This document shows positions 26,951 through 36,120 of a stretch of 41,808 bases of DNA, piece after piece. Position 1 is the first letter of the stretch. Every line of letters starts with the position of its first letter. The translations under genes were made by a program, and so were the position numbers. The notes below the pieces were generated by a model. It saw only the letters and a program-made list of their open reading frames with translations. It did no database searches and was not told the DNA's origin. Source of the DNA: Planctomycetaceae bacterium. GTDB lineage: Bacteria; Planctomycetota; Planctomycetia; Pirellulales; Pirellulaceae. The stretch lies in the NCBI GenBank assembly GCA_002709045.1, contig PAPJ01000016.1, positions 1 through 41,808 on the forward strand. The letters run 5' to 3'.

Positions 26951-28473
26951 ATTTGCTGACGATTGCTGTTCGCAGCATCAAACAACGACTACTCTCATCA
27001 ACCCTTACGATGGTCTCAATGGCATTGGGGGTTGGGTTGGTTGTCGCGGTACTTGCCATCTTTGGAATTGTTCAAAAGTCATTCAACGCGAACGCGACAC
27101 TCGGTTACAACATGTTGATCGGAGCCAAGGGAGGCAAGCTACAGCTAGTGTTGAATTCGGTGTACTACCTTAGTGAGCCGATTGAAAACGTTCCGTATGA
27201 GTACTATTTGGAATTTCAAAATCAGGAGATTCGGGAGAAAGAGTACAGCGGTTCATATTCTTATAAAGCGGTGCAGCATCAGCAGGTGGCCCGCACTACC
27301 TTATTAACTTCCGCCTGCGGGCTGACATCACCTGCGGGGATGATTGCAGCTCTAGCCACTGACGTACTTATCGAGCAGCATAATCAACAGCTTTACCCCT
27401 GGAAGCGCGAAGGAAAATACTCAGTTTTTACTGACTTTGCAATTCCGCTGTGCCTAGGAGATTATGTTGGACCGTATCGGGTTGTGGGAACGACTCCTGA
27501 TATGTTTTCTCTATTGAAGTTTGGTCGTCAAGGTGACAAACCTTACGAGATGAATGAAGGTGGCCGGAACTTTGAGCATTTTAATGAAGCGAATGGATTC
27601 TTTGAAGCATTGGTAGGTGCGGTCGTTGCTGAAGACCGAAATTTGAAAGTTGGCGATACAATTAACCCCTCCCATGGTTCAGCTGAAGGTGATGAACATG
27701 CAACGAAGTTTGTTGTTGTAGGGGTACTCGAACCAACCGGTACGCCTAACGACAGAGCTGTTTTTATCAATATGGAAGGTTTTTATCGCATGAGCGATCA
27801 TGCAAAGCCGTTGGAAAATGAAGAAGATGTTTTTGGTACAAATCAGATCGCTCACAAAATTACCGATGCGGATTATGTACTTCCGGTAGAGAAGCGTGAA
27901 GTAACGGCAATGTTGGTTCGTATGGATCCTCTGTATTCGATCGGTATCGAGAATCGGGTGAATGAAGGAAATGTAGCTCAGGCAGTTTTTCCGATTACCG
28001 AGATTCGCCGATTACTGGATTACTTTGTGAGTCCGGTACAAACGTTACTTTTAGTTTTGACGGTTCTGATTTGTTTTATGTCAGGCGTGAGCATTCTCGT
28101 CAGCATTTATAATTCAATGAGCGATCGTCGTAGTGAGATAGCGGTTTTGCGAGCTTTAGGTGCCCGCCGCAGCACGGTTTATAATATTGTTTTGCTTGAA
28201 TCAATGGTACTTTCGGTGGTTGGTGGGTTGATGGGAATTGTTGGTGGTCATGCGATGATTGCAGCCTTTAGCGGTGTCATTGAAGATCAAACCGGTGTTC
28301 AAATAGGATTTTTTGAACTGGCTCCAGCATTACCCGTTCCCATTCCGCTTTTGAGTTCAGTTTCTGCTGAATTTCTCGTAATCCCTGGGCTCATTCTTTT
28401 AGCAATTGTTGTTGGATTCATTCCCGCAACTAGTGCTTATAAGACTGATGTCTCCAAGTCGCTGGGTAAATAA
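26947..28473 (+). CDS. ABC transporter permease (FtsX/MacB type)
   Basis: This 508-residue protein has one N-terminal membrane segment (about 18-41), a large periplasmic part (about 45-355) and three C-terminal segments (about 360-390, 410-440, 475-500). This is the MacB/LolC layout. The cytoplasmic-facing GARRSTVYNIVLLES, between segments, is the coupling helix pattern of FtsX proteins. The periplasmic region has no family I can name and differs from lipoprotein-release LolCE. It sits behind its ATPase and ahead of the CPFC-motif protein and two DUF3299-like proteins, a grouping seen with metal-linked transporters elsewhere. Confidence 0.9.
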   Translation: MNLLTIAVRSIKQRLLSSTLTMVSMALGVGLVVAVLAIFGIVQKSFNANATLGYNMLIGAKGGKLQLVLNSVYYLSEPIENVPYEYYLEFQNQEIREKEYSGSYSYKAVQHQQVARTTLLTSACGLTSPAGMIAALATDVLIEQHNQQLYPWKREGKYSVFTDFAIPLCLGDYVGPYRVVGTTPDMFSLLKFGRQGDKPYEMNEGGRNFEHFNEANGFFEALVGAVVAEDRNLKVGDTINPSHGSAEGDEHATKFVVVGVLEPTGTPNDRAVFINMEGFYRMSDHAKPLENEEDVFGTNQIAHKITDADYVLPVEKREVTAMLVRMDPLYSIGIENRVNEGNVAQAVFPITEIRRLLDYFVSPVQTLLLVLTVLICFMSGVSILVSIYNSMSDRRSEIAVLRALGARRSTVYNIVLLESMVLSVVGGLMGIVGGHAMIAAFSGVIEDQTGVQIGFFELAPALPVPIPLLSSVSAEFLVIPGLILLAIVVGFIPATSAYKTDVSKSLGK

Positions 28474-28624
28474 TTGCGGCTAATAAGTGCTAAGTTCGTC
28501 GGGCTTATCCCAGTAAGTTCATTGAAAGAATCCTTATTTCTAAGGTATTATTAGTGTTAGTGGCACTGTGCTGCGTTGACTTTTAATTATAAGAAATCAT
28601 CCTTTGCGGAATGCGGGTGAATTT

Positions 28625-30133
28625 ATGAAACGTTTTAATGCTTTTATCTCGGCACTCACATTTTTTGCCGTCCTGTTAATAAGTGCTTCGCAGACTTTGG
28701 CATGTCCTTTTTGTGTGGCGACCACCCAGACATTCACGGAAGAAATTGCCTCCATGGATGCAGTTGTTTTTGCCAAGCTTATTAAGTTGCCTCCGCCGAT
28801 CAAACCTGGTACTCAGTTGGCTGAAGGTGAAGAGATCCCTCGCGCGAAGTTTGAGATTGTAACTGTCGTGAAGGGTAAAGAGCTTGTTAAGCCAGCACAG
28901 CCGATTGAAGCGATTTACTTCGGTGAAGCTAAGGTGGGCACCACCTTTCTCGTTATGGCTGTTGATCCTCCAAAATTGATGTGGTCGACGCCTCTCGAAG
29001 TGGCTAAAACGACACAGGACTATATCCTTAAACTCGATTCCCTTCCAAAAGATCCGGTCGTGAGACTCGAGTTTTTTCAGAAATATCTTGAGAATCAGGA
29101 TGAGGAGTTAGCTCGTGATTCTTACGATGAATTCGCTAAGAGCCCGTACGATGCTGTGAAATCCCTGAAGTCCAAAATGAATCACACTCAGTTGATTACA
29201 TGGATTAAAGATTCTGAAGTTCCGGCCAGTCGCCGCCGTTTATATCTGACAATGTTAGGTGTCTGCGGTACCGAAAAAGATCTTCCAATGCTGGAAGAAT
29301 TGTTGAGTTCCTCGGATCGAAAGAAGAAGGCCGGTCTGGATGCAATGATCGGATGTTATTTAACACTAAAGGGTCCCGATGGACTAAAATTGATCGAGGA
29401 TCTGTTTATTCGTAATAAGAAATCTGAATATGCAGATACTTATGCAGCGGTGATGGCACTTCGATTTCACGGTACCGAGTCTGATATTATTCCGCGTGAG
29501 CGAATTCTTGTTTCGATGCGGTATATGCTTGAACGCCCGCAGTTAGCCGATCTGGTTATTCCCGACCTTGCGCGTTGGGAAGATTGGAGTCAGGTCGAAC
29601 GAATGGTGAAACTCTTTAAAGATGCAGATGAGGAAACAAGTTGGGTTCGAGTTCCAGTTATTAACTATCTGCGTCAGTGTCCATTACCAAAGGCTAAAGA
29701 ACAAATCAAATCGCTTGAAAAAATTGATCCGGCTGCTGTCAAGCGAGCTAATACCTTCTTCCCGTTTGGCCCGACGAATAGTGGCCGCGGCGACACAAAG
29801 CCCCCTAAGAGTTCGTCTATCGAAAATCTAAAGAAAGCGACTTTCATCTCAACTCCTACCATTGAAGTTCCCGTGGACCATGAAGAGAATCCGCAACAAT
29901 CGCCGAATGTGGTTAGAAGTTCGATCGATACAGTGGAGGATACTGCTATTCCCTCCAGCCCTGGCATAACGCCACCAGCTCCTTTGGAGCAGTCTTTATT
30001 GCCAGCTGCTGAAGATAATTCAACAGGATCTCAGCAGGAATCGAACCTTTGGTATGCTTTGGGCGTACCACTGTTAGCCGGTCTCGGGCTACTGTTTGTG
30101 CAATGGCGTATCATGAGCGGCTCTGGCAGCTAG
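28625..30133 (+). CDS. exported membrane-anchored protein with mature N-terminal CPFC motif
   Basis: The 502-residue protein has a signal peptide ending near LA-CPFC. Its mature N-terminus therefore starts with a Cys-Pro-Phe-Cys, followed by TQTFTEEIASMDAVVFAKL. The next part (about 30-130) alternates strands, including VVKGKELVKP and GTTFLVMAVDPP, resembling an OB/NTR-like domain. A helical, perhaps HEAT-like region (about 140-380), a Pro/Ser-rich linker and a C-terminal membrane segment (WYALGVPLLAGLGLLFVQW) follow. ATG 28625 is preferred over TTG 28604 because the signal starts there. It appears to be a planctomycete conserved type; function unknown. Context suggests a partner of the ABC transporter and DUF3299 proteins. 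CPFC could bind metal or act in redox. Confidence 0.8.
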   Translation: MKRFNAFISALTFFAVLLISASQTLACPFCVATTQTFTEEIASMDAVVFAKLIKLPPPIKPGTQLAEGEEIPRAKFEIVTVVKGKELVKPAQPIEAIYFGEAKVGTTFLVMAVDPPKLMWSTPLEVAKTTQDYILKLDSLPKDPVVRLEFFQKYLENQDEELARDSYDEFAKSPYDAVKSLKSKMNHTQLITWIKDSEVPASRRRLYLTMLGVCGTEKDLPMLEELLSSSDRKKKAGLDAMIGCYLTLKGPDGLKLIEDLFIRNKKSEYADTYAAVMALRFHGTESDIIPRERILVSMRYMLERPQLADLVIPDLARWEDWSQVERMVKLFKDADEETSWVRVPVINYLRQCPLPKAKEQIKSLEKIDPAAVKRANTFFPFGPTNSGRGDTKPPKSSSIENLKKATFISTPTIEVPVDHEENPQQSPNVVRSSIDTVEDTAIPSSPGITPPAPLEQSLLPAAEDNSTGSQQESNLWYALGVPLLAGLGLLFVQWRIMSGSGS

Positions 30134-30280
30134 TTATCAAAATGCCTTAGCTAGCGGCTTATTCGGTTTCGAATTTATCGATTAATTGGTTCGTAACCCC
30201 TGTTTTTAGCAGCTCTACGTATCACAAACGTTTCCTTTGCACCAAATGCTAGTCCGGAGGACGATATCGATATCGGAGTA

Positions 30281-31069
30281 ATGGATTTTTTACTAACGGT
30301 AAAATTAATGGCAGAAGATAGTTTATTTAATGATGACGGACTGGATCAGGATAGCCAGTTATTTTCCAGTAATTCCGGAGAGATGGATGTTAGTCAGTAT
30401 CGATCGTATAGCAGTTGGGCTGTGGGGTCATTGGTCTTGTCGCTCTTTGGCTTAGCACTTTTTGTGCTGTTGGGTTCGGATGGATTTTTGCTCTATGCTC
30501 CGATTCAGATTGTCGGATTGCTGTTGGGAATGCTGGGACTATTTAAGATTCGACGAAATAATTTTGAATTGACCGGTGAAAAACTGGCGAAGGCCGGGAT
30601 TTCGCTTAGCTCGGTTTTCTTTCTTGTGGGTGGGACCTGGGCCGCACTGATTTATATGACAGAAGTCCCAGAAGGCTACAATCGTATTAGTTTCTACACA
30701 TTGGACAGTGAAGGGGCGACCGTTGGATCTCCGATTTCTCAGGAAGCGGCTAAGTACCATGAGAAACCTGTTTTCATTAAGGGCTATGTACATCCAGGCG
30801 TGAATGGTTTGGGAAATATCACTCGTTTCGTACTTGTCGGTGACCTCAGCGTTTGCTGTTTTGGGGGGCAGCCTAAGCCATGGGATATGGTGGAAGTTAA
30901 TTTGAAGCCTGGCGATGAATTAACGTACGATATGAAACGCCATCGCATTTGGGGTACAATGTCAATTGATGTAACCCCGCGTCTAGCCGTCGGTTCTACG
31001 AAAGAAGCAACCGGTGATAAACAGATGCAGGGTGGTTATTACCGTCTCGAAGCTGATGGAATTCAGTAG
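30281..31069 (+). CDS. membrane protein with C-terminal DUF3299-like CCFG domain
   Basis: The 262-residue protein has an acidic N-terminus, two or three membrane segments (about 46-68, 70-90, 105-128; DUF4190-like layout), then a soluble domain (about 150-250). That domain contains RFVLVGDLSVCCFGGQPKPWDMVEV, here split as RFVLVGDLSVCCFGG and PKPWDMVEV, and an upstream HEKPVFIKGYVHPG. The same layout occurs in the next gene, so the two are paralogous domains. CCFG with the preceding strand is the hallmark of DUF3299. An ATG at 30308 would drop nine residues and is an equally good start. It is inner-membrane with its domain probably facing the periplasm. Confidence 0.78.
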   Translation: MDFLLTVKLMAEDSLFNDDGLDQDSQLFSSNSGEMDVSQYRSYSSWAVGSLVLSLFGLALFVLLGSDGFLLYAPIQIVGLLLGMLGLFKIRRNNFELTGEKLAKAGISLSSVFFLVGGTWAALIYMTEVPEGYNRISFYTLDSEGATVGSPISQEAAKYHEKPVFIKGYVHPGVNGLGNITRFVLVGDLSVCCFGGQPKPWDMVEVNLKPGDELTYDMKRHRIWGTMSIDVTPRLAVGSTKEATGDKQMQGGYYRLEADGIQ

Positions 31070-31108
31070 TAAACTGTTGATTCTGTCGGTGTGCTTTCGG
31101 AGTTTCCA

Positions 31109-31564
31109 ATGACTCACCTAAAATCGTTCGTCTGTTTCTGTCTTGTGCTTTCATTTAGTGTTTTGGTTCAGGCTCAACAACCGGATAAGAATCGTCTGAA
31201 GGATATTTCCTTTGACACAATCAAATTCGACATTGAAAAAGGTGCTCCGTTTAAACGGGATATGCTGACCAAGGAAATTGAGGCTTTGGAAGGTCAGTTG
31301 GTGAGGATTCGAGGCTATATGCTGCCAAGCTTTCAGCAGGCAGGTATCAAGAAATTTGTTTTGGTGCGTGACAATATGGAGTGTTGTTTTGGTCCCGGAG
31401 CGGCATTATATGACTGTGTGATTATCGAAATGCAGGGTTCAGCCTCTGCGGAATTCACCGTACGACCGATAGCTGTTGAGGGTGTCTTTAAAGTTAGTGA
31501 ATTCAAAGGCCCGGATGGTAATCATTTGGCAATCTACCATCTTGATGGCCGTAGTGCCAAGTGA
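31109..31564 (+). CDS. exported DUF3299-like protein
   Basis: The product has 151 residues, with a signal peptide (about 1-24, ending VQA). The mature domain reads LEGQLVRIRGYMLPSF, then KKFVLVRDNMECCFGPG, then VEGVFKVSEFKG and a terminal LAIYHLDG. This is the DUF3299 pattern, a periplasmic OB-like fold with a Cys-Cys-Phe-Gly motif. In other bacteria DUF3299 genes lie next to FtsX-type ABC transporters, some controlled by zinc. That fits the neighbours here. CGGAG lies 8 nt before the ATG and decides the start; an upstream in-frame start at 31091 would extend the signal by six residues. Metal binding through the cysteines is inference. Confidence 0.85.
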   Translation: MTHLKSFVCFCLVLSFSVLVQAQQPDKNRLKDISFDTIKFDIEKGAPFKRDMLTKEIEALEGQLVRIRGYMLPSFQQAGIKKFVLVRDNMECCFGPGAALYDCVIIEMQGSASAEFTVRPIAVEGVFKVSEFKGPDGNHLAIYHLDGRSAK

Positions 31565-31668
31565 TCAAGCTCAGCACCGGTACAGCTTGCCGCTTTGCTC
31601 ATCGTTTCTTCTCATAACATTAGCTTCTTCTATACCGCTGCTTTCTTTAATTCCGTCAAAAACACGTC

Positions 31669-31674
31669 TATAAT
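31669..31674 (+). promoter_or_regulatory. candidate -10 box for the DUF4432 gene
   Basis: TATAAT is a perfect -10 hexamer, with TSS expected near 31681, about 34 nt before the ATG. The -35 region is poor (TTTAAT at 17-bp spacing). Confidence 0.35.
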
Positions 31675-31714
31675 CGACAGGATATGATTATCCCCTGTAT
31701 GACTGGAGTATGTA

Positions 31715-32884
31715 ATGGCAGCTAAGACTTGGCAGCTTACGGACGTAAGTAATGGTACGTTTGTCGAACATTTAGAAATATCATCCAAAGACTTGGCTGG
31801 CTCACCTGATGGATGGAGTGTATCAAAAAAGACGCTTCGTGGCGGACTTAGTGACGGAGTTGAAGTTGTAGAGATTAATAACGGTAAACTCTCCTTTGGT
31901 GTACTTTTAACTCGTGGAATGAGTTTGACCACAGCAATGATTGGAAATCAAAGCTTTGGCTGGAAGTCTCCGGTTCAGGGTCCCGTGCATCCTAAGTATG
32001 TTGCTCTCAATGAGCCCAGTGGTCTTGGCTGGCTTGATGGTTTTGATGAAATGATGGTTCGCTGTGGACTGGAAAGCAACGGTGCTCCGGAATTCGATAA
32101 AGAAACCAACAACCTCAGGTATCCTCTACATGGTCGTATCGGAAATAAACCTGCTCAACACGCGGCTGTCACGATTGATTTGGAAGCAGGAACAATCTCT
32201 GTCTCTGGTACCGTTGTTGAAACGCGTTTCCACTTCTTTAAGTTATGTCTGGAAACGACAATTACCACCAAGTTTGGCGACAATGCGATCGAACTTAACG
32301 ACACGGTCAAAAACCTCTCTGCCAGCCCGGCCGAAGCTCAGGTTCTTTACCATGCTAACTTCGGTGACCCGCTGTTGGATGCCGGTTCCAAAATCGTGGC
32401 TCCGATTGACGAACTTGTTCCACGTAATGACCATGCAGCCGGTGGAATAGATGCCTGGGATAGCTATCAGGCCGCTCAGGCGGGATTTGAAGAACAGGTT
32501 TACTTCCTCACATGTCTTGGTGATGAAGATGGTAATACTGAGGTGTTATTGAAAAATGCTCATAGCACTCAGGGAGTGAGCCTTGGTTATAACACAGCAG
32601 CACTGCCCTGCTTTAGTGTTTGGAAGAATACAACGGCACTTGAAGATGGATTTGTTACAGGTATCGAACCGGGAACAAATTACCCAAACCCGCGCACTTA
32701 TGAAGGTGAGCAGGGACGAGTTATCAATTTGGAACCTAACGGCTCTGCAAATCTTGGTTTGACCATGCGGTTTCTGATATCAGATAAACAGGTATCAGAA
32801 GCGGAAGGGCGTATTGCGGCCTTGCAGGCCGAAGGTGTGCCAACAATTCACAATAAGCCTCAAAAAGGCTGGTGTGCCAGATAA
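31715..32884 (+). CDS. DUF4432 family protein (aldose-1-epimerase-like sugar mutarotase fold)
   Basis: The 389-residue cytosolic protein shows GVEVVEINNGKLSF, LLTRGMSL, SPVQGPVHPKYV and LGWLDGFDEMMVRCGLE, the blocks of DUF4432, a galactose-mutarotase-like beta-supersandwich family. Later HGRIGN, a likely catalytic GxxH-type strand (YHANFGDPLLD) and GIEPGTNYPNPR agree. Relatives interconvert anomers or bind unusual sugars. GGAG 10 nt before ATG gives the start. It heads the sugar-handling group (33165-36972), separated by 280 bp, so it may be a separate transcript in the same pathway. Confidence 0.88.
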   Translation: MAAKTWQLTDVSNGTFVEHLEISSKDLAGSPDGWSVSKKTLRGGLSDGVEVVEINNGKLSFGVLLTRGMSLTTAMIGNQSFGWKSPVQGPVHPKYVALNEPSGLGWLDGFDEMMVRCGLESNGAPEFDKETNNLRYPLHGRIGNKPAQHAAVTIDLEAGTISVSGTVVETRFHFFKLCLETTITTKFGDNAIELNDTVKNLSASPAEAQVLYHANFGDPLLDAGSKIVAPIDELVPRNDHAAGGIDAWDSYQAAQAGFEEQVYFLTCLGDEDGNTEVLLKNAHSTQGVSLGYNTAALPCFSVWKNTTALEDGFVTGIEPGTNYPNPRTYEGEQGRVINLEPNGSANLGLTMRFLISDKQVSEAEGRIAALQAEGVPTIHNKPQKGWCAR

Positions 32885-33164
32885 GAATCAGTAGTTAGAG
32901 ATATTTGGCACTCCTTTCGGGGTTTGCGAGCCTCGCTTAAAATTTAAAAAGATTCAAATGTTCCATGTGCTAAGAAAACAACAGAGCAGTTCATATTGGC
33001 TAACATAGGAAATAGACATCTATGACACCTAATAACGTTATCAAATCCGATAATCTCCCTTCAATGGGTGCTTACAAATGCTAAGCTCACGGGCAGTTCC
33101 TGTGGGCTGTCCATTTACCAGAAAATATAACGTTCATCCAACCACTAGCAGGAGTGAATGATAC
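32885..33164. other. intergenic region, 280 bp
   Basis: No coding or RNA feature is visible. GGGCAG/CTGTCC could form a short weak hairpin near 33090. It must hold the promoter for the epimerase group, but I see no clear -35/-10 pair. Confidence 0.35.
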
Positions 33165-34199
33165 ATGACAAATCTATTTCCAAAACTACACAATGCAATG
33201 TGGCCCGGTTTGGTCGGTAAAGGTGATGAAGAAGGTCAGGAACCACCAATTAGTCTTGAGCGAATGCTGGAATTGACAGCCGCCGCAGAAGTGAACGGGC
33301 AAAAGTTTGAGGGTGTGGATTATTTCCTTTTTCATCCCCATACGGATCCTGACGCCAGCGATGATGAACTGAAGGAAATTGCTGATCTGATTGGCGGCTA
33401 TAACCTTAAAGTTGGTTCGGTAGTTGCTCCTGTCTGGCCTGGCACCGTTGGTGATTCGGCTATGGGTGACGACGAGCAACAGGCAAAGTTTCTCGATGCA
33501 ATCAAGAAAGCCTGCCGCATTGCTGGTGTTTTTAATGAGCACGGTATTCGTGAATATGGTGTGATTCGTATCGATTCTGCGGAATTTGGTGTCGAACAGT
33601 GGCGTAAGGATCCTGTTGCTAATACAGCTCGTATTGTTGACACCTTTACGAAAGCTGCTGAAATTGCTGAAGCTCACGGTGAACGGCTGGCCTGCGAAGG
33701 TGAGATTTGTTGGGCCGGGATGCATAGTTGGAAAGATATGCTGGATATTCTTGAAGCGGTTGGTAAGCCTGAGAGTTTTGGCTTTCAGTCAGACCAGGCT
33801 CATACTTATCTCTATCTGATGGGTTACAACGCAGCAGAGCATGCTTTGTTACAGGACGGTTATACAGAAGAAGAGTTTTATGCAGCTTATGAAATAATGA
33901 CGGATAAACTGCGTCCCTGGACAATTGATTTTCATGTGGCTCAGAATGATGGTACGGTTCATGGTGCAGGATCTCATGACAAAACTGGCAAACACTGTCG
34001 TGCTGACGATTCAAACGGAAAACTGGATATTACCCGCACTGCAGGATACTGGCTGCAGGATGCTGCTTCACGTGGAATTCAGCACATTTGCTGGGATGGT
34101 TGTATGTTTCCGAATGAAGTTCTGGAGAATCCGGAAACGTGGAACGTCATTCTTAAAGCGATGATCGATGTTCGTGATGCTCACGGATGGACTTACTAA
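33165..34199 (+). CDS. sugar phosphate isomerase/epimerase family protein (TIM barrel)
   Basis: The 344-residue protein has the AP_endonuc_2/xylose isomerase-like TIM-barrel layout. Metal ligands probably include Glu in [11 protein letters not shown], Asp-x-x-His in [10 protein letters not shown], His in DFHVAQNDG and Asp or Glu in WDGCMFP. No signal peptide is present. AGGAG stands about 12 nt before the ATG. It is followed 63 bp later by a Gfo/Idh/MocA oxidoreductase, a pairing common in planctomycete sugar and cyclitol breakdown. The exact substrate (for example a keto-sugar or inosose) cannot be read from the sequence. Confidence 0.88.
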   Translation: MTNLFPKLHNAMWPGLVGKGDEEGQEPPISLERMLELTAAAEVNGQKFEGVDYFLFHPHTDPDASDDELKEIADLIGGYNLKVGSVVAPVWPGTVGDSAMGDDEQQAKFLDAIKKACRIAGVFNEHGIREYGVIRIDSAEFGVEQWRKDPVANTARIVDTFTKAAEIAEAHGERLACEGEICWAGMHSWKDMLDILEAVGKPESFGFQSDQAHTYLYLMGYNAAEHALLQDGYTEEEFYAAYEIMTDKLRPWTIDFHVAQNDGTVHGAGSHDKTGKHCRADDSNGKLDITRTAGYWLQDAASRGIQHICWDGCMFPNEVLENPETWNVILKAMIDVRDAHGWTY

Positions 34200-34262
34200 G
34201 TAATCAACATTCAAGATTCCGGCTTCATTGGAAGTCCGGCTGGAGATGAAGAGAAAATAATA

Positions 34263-35402
34263 ATGGCTAAGAAACCTCTTAATATTGGGATGATCGGTTA
34301 CGGCTTCATGGGTCGTACACACTCCAACGCTTACTGCAAAGCGAATAATTTTTTTGATCTGGAATATAAGCCGGTCCTCAAAGCCGCCTGTGCACGAAAC
34401 GCTGAACGAGTTCAGGAATTTGCTGACAATTGGGGTTATGAGTCTATTGAAACTGACTGGCGGGCCTTGGTGGCTCGTGATGATATTGATGCTGTTGATA
34501 TTTGCACACCGAATAATCTACATAAAGAAATCGCACTGGCTTGTGCGGAAGCAGGCAAGATGATTCTTTGTGAAAAGCCGCTGTCAATGGATGCTGCCGA
34601 AGGTGAAGAAATGTGCGCTGCAGTGGAAGCAGCCGGTGTTCCCAACATTGTCTGGTACAACTACCGTCGTGTACCTGCTGTGACTTTGGCAAAACAGTTG
34701 ATCGACGAAGGCAGGTTGGGAAAGATTTTTCATTACCGAGCACAATTTCTTCAGGACTGGACGATTTCTACGGATTTACCTCAGGGTGGTGAAGCCCTCT
34801 GGCGTCTGGACGCGTCTGTAGCCGGTTCCGGTGTGACAGGCGACCTGTTGGCTCATTGTATTGATACGGCTATCTGGCTCAATGGCTCGATTGACTCTGT
34901 TTCGGCAATGACCGAAACCTTTATTAAAGAACGAGTGCATCAGGATACCGGTGAAGTGATGCCGGTAACGATTGATGATGCCTGTACGTTCATGGGACGT
35001 TTTAGCAACGGCTCGCTAGCATTGTTTGAATCGACTCGCTATGCGCGTGGACACAAAGCATTGTACACTTTGGAAATCAATGGTGAGAAAGGATCGCTGC
35101 GATGGGATCTACACGATTTGCATCGTTTGGAGTATTTTGATCATGGTGATGCCGGTACAGTGCGGGGGTGGAAGAGCATCCACGTGACTGATGGTGAGCA
35201 TCCATATATGGGGAACTGGTGGGTGCCAGGTCTACAGATTGGTTACGAGCACACGTTCGTACATCAGGTTGCCGACTTCCTGAAAAGTCTGGAAACGGGT
35301 GAACCTGCCGGGCCGACGTTCCGCGATGCACTGGAAACTCAGAAAGTCTGTGACGCAGTGCTGGCTTCCGCTAATAGTGGTGCCTGGCAAAACATAGTTT
35401 AA
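34263..35402 (+). CDS. Gfo/Idh/MocA family oxidoreductase
   Basis: The N-terminal Rossmann fold begins [17 protein letters not shown] (about residues 7-23), with the NAD(P) glycine pattern. EKPLSM near residue 104 carries the conserved lysine of the family. [11 protein letters not shown] is the other dinucleotide segment. The C-terminal alpha/beta domain has a conserved His in [14 protein letters not shown]. The 379-residue length is normal. Family members oxidise hydroxyl groups of sugars or cyclitols. GGAGATGAAGAG is upstream. The next gene begins 18 bp after its stop. Confidence 0.92.
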   Translation: MAKKPLNIGMIGYGFMGRTHSNAYCKANNFFDLEYKPVLKAACARNAERVQEFADNWGYESIETDWRALVARDDIDAVDICTPNNLHKEIALACAEAGKMILCEKPLSMDAAEGEEMCAAVEAAGVPNIVWYNYRRVPAVTLAKQLIDEGRLGKIFHYRAQFLQDWTISTDLPQGGEALWRLDASVAGSGVTGDLLAHCIDTAIWLNGSIDSVSAMTETFIKERVHQDTGEVMPVTIDDACTFMGRFSNGSLALFESTRYARGHKALYTLEINGEKGSLRWDLHDLHRLEYFDHGDAGTVRGWKSIHVTDGEHPYMGNWWVPGLQIGYEHTFVHQVADFLKSLETGEPAGPTFRDALETQKVCDAVLASANSGAWQNIV

Positions 35403-35420
35403 AGGCAGGGTAAAATCGGC

Positions 35421-36080
35421 ATGAATTATTTAGCTCATGCCTACCAGTATCTAGATAAACCTCTTTTCATGTCAGGCACCGCAGTGCCTGATATGTTGAG
35501 TGTTGTGGATAGAAAAGTGCGGGTTCGCTCGCGCAATCTAAAACCTTTGATTGATAGCTCAGAGTTGGAAGTTGCCGAAATTGCGGCAGGAATTCAACAA
35601 CATCTGGACGATGATCGTTGGTTTCATGCAACGCAGGTTTTTAATCAACTGAATTTGGAATTCGCTCAGAAGATGCGACAAGCAGATCCGGAAGATACTT
35701 CGCTGCGGCCCCGGTTTTTGGGGCATATTATCATCGAGCTTTTACTAGACGCTCGATTAGCGGAAATACATCCTGATTTGCTTGACCGATACTATGAGGT
35801 ACTCGAGCAAGTTGACGCCGAAAAAGTTCAGCAGGTGATCAATATGGCATCAGTCTGTCAGACCGATCAGTTTGTGAGATTCTTTGAGGCGTTTTGTAGG
35901 GAAAGATTTTTATATGATTATCTGGATGACCATCGATTAGCATATCGTTTAAATCAGGTAATGAAACGGGTTGGCCTGCCCATGTTTGGGGACTCGGTGA
36001 CGGAACTTTTTCCGTTGATAAGACGGCGCGTATATGAGTGTCACGAGCAGCTGCTGACAGCTGAGGTGAAAACTGACTGA
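35421..36080 (+). CDS. acyl carrier protein phosphodiesterase (AcpH)-like protein
   Basis: This 219-residue protein starts MNYLAHAY, then GTAVPDMLSVVDRKVRV, then GIQQHLDDDRWFHAT, matching the opening of AcpH (MNFLAHLHL, LLADFV, GIHMHRxxD). An Asp-His series fits its HD-like metal site; HIIIELLLDARL matches the later segment. AcpH removes the 4'-phosphopantetheine arm of ACP in E. coli. Here it lies between two sugar genes, so another phosphodiester substrate is possible. The gene overlaps none of its neighbours: 18 bp behind the oxidoreductase, 40 bp before the epimerase. Confidence 0.72.
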   Translation: MNYLAHAYQYLDKPLFMSGTAVPDMLSVVDRKVRVRSRNLKPLIDSSELEVAEIAAGIQQHLDDDRWFHATQVFNQLNLEFAQKMRQADPEDTSLRPRFLGHIIIELLLDARLAEIHPDLLDRYYEVLEQVDAEKVQQVINMASVCQTDQFVRFFEAFCRERFLYDYLDDHRLAYRLNQVMKRVGLPMFGDSVTELFPLIRRRVYECHEQLLTAEVKTD

Positions 36081-36120
36081 TCGAAAGAATTTGATAAGTG
36101 ATTGTAGAGGAAACGAAAAT

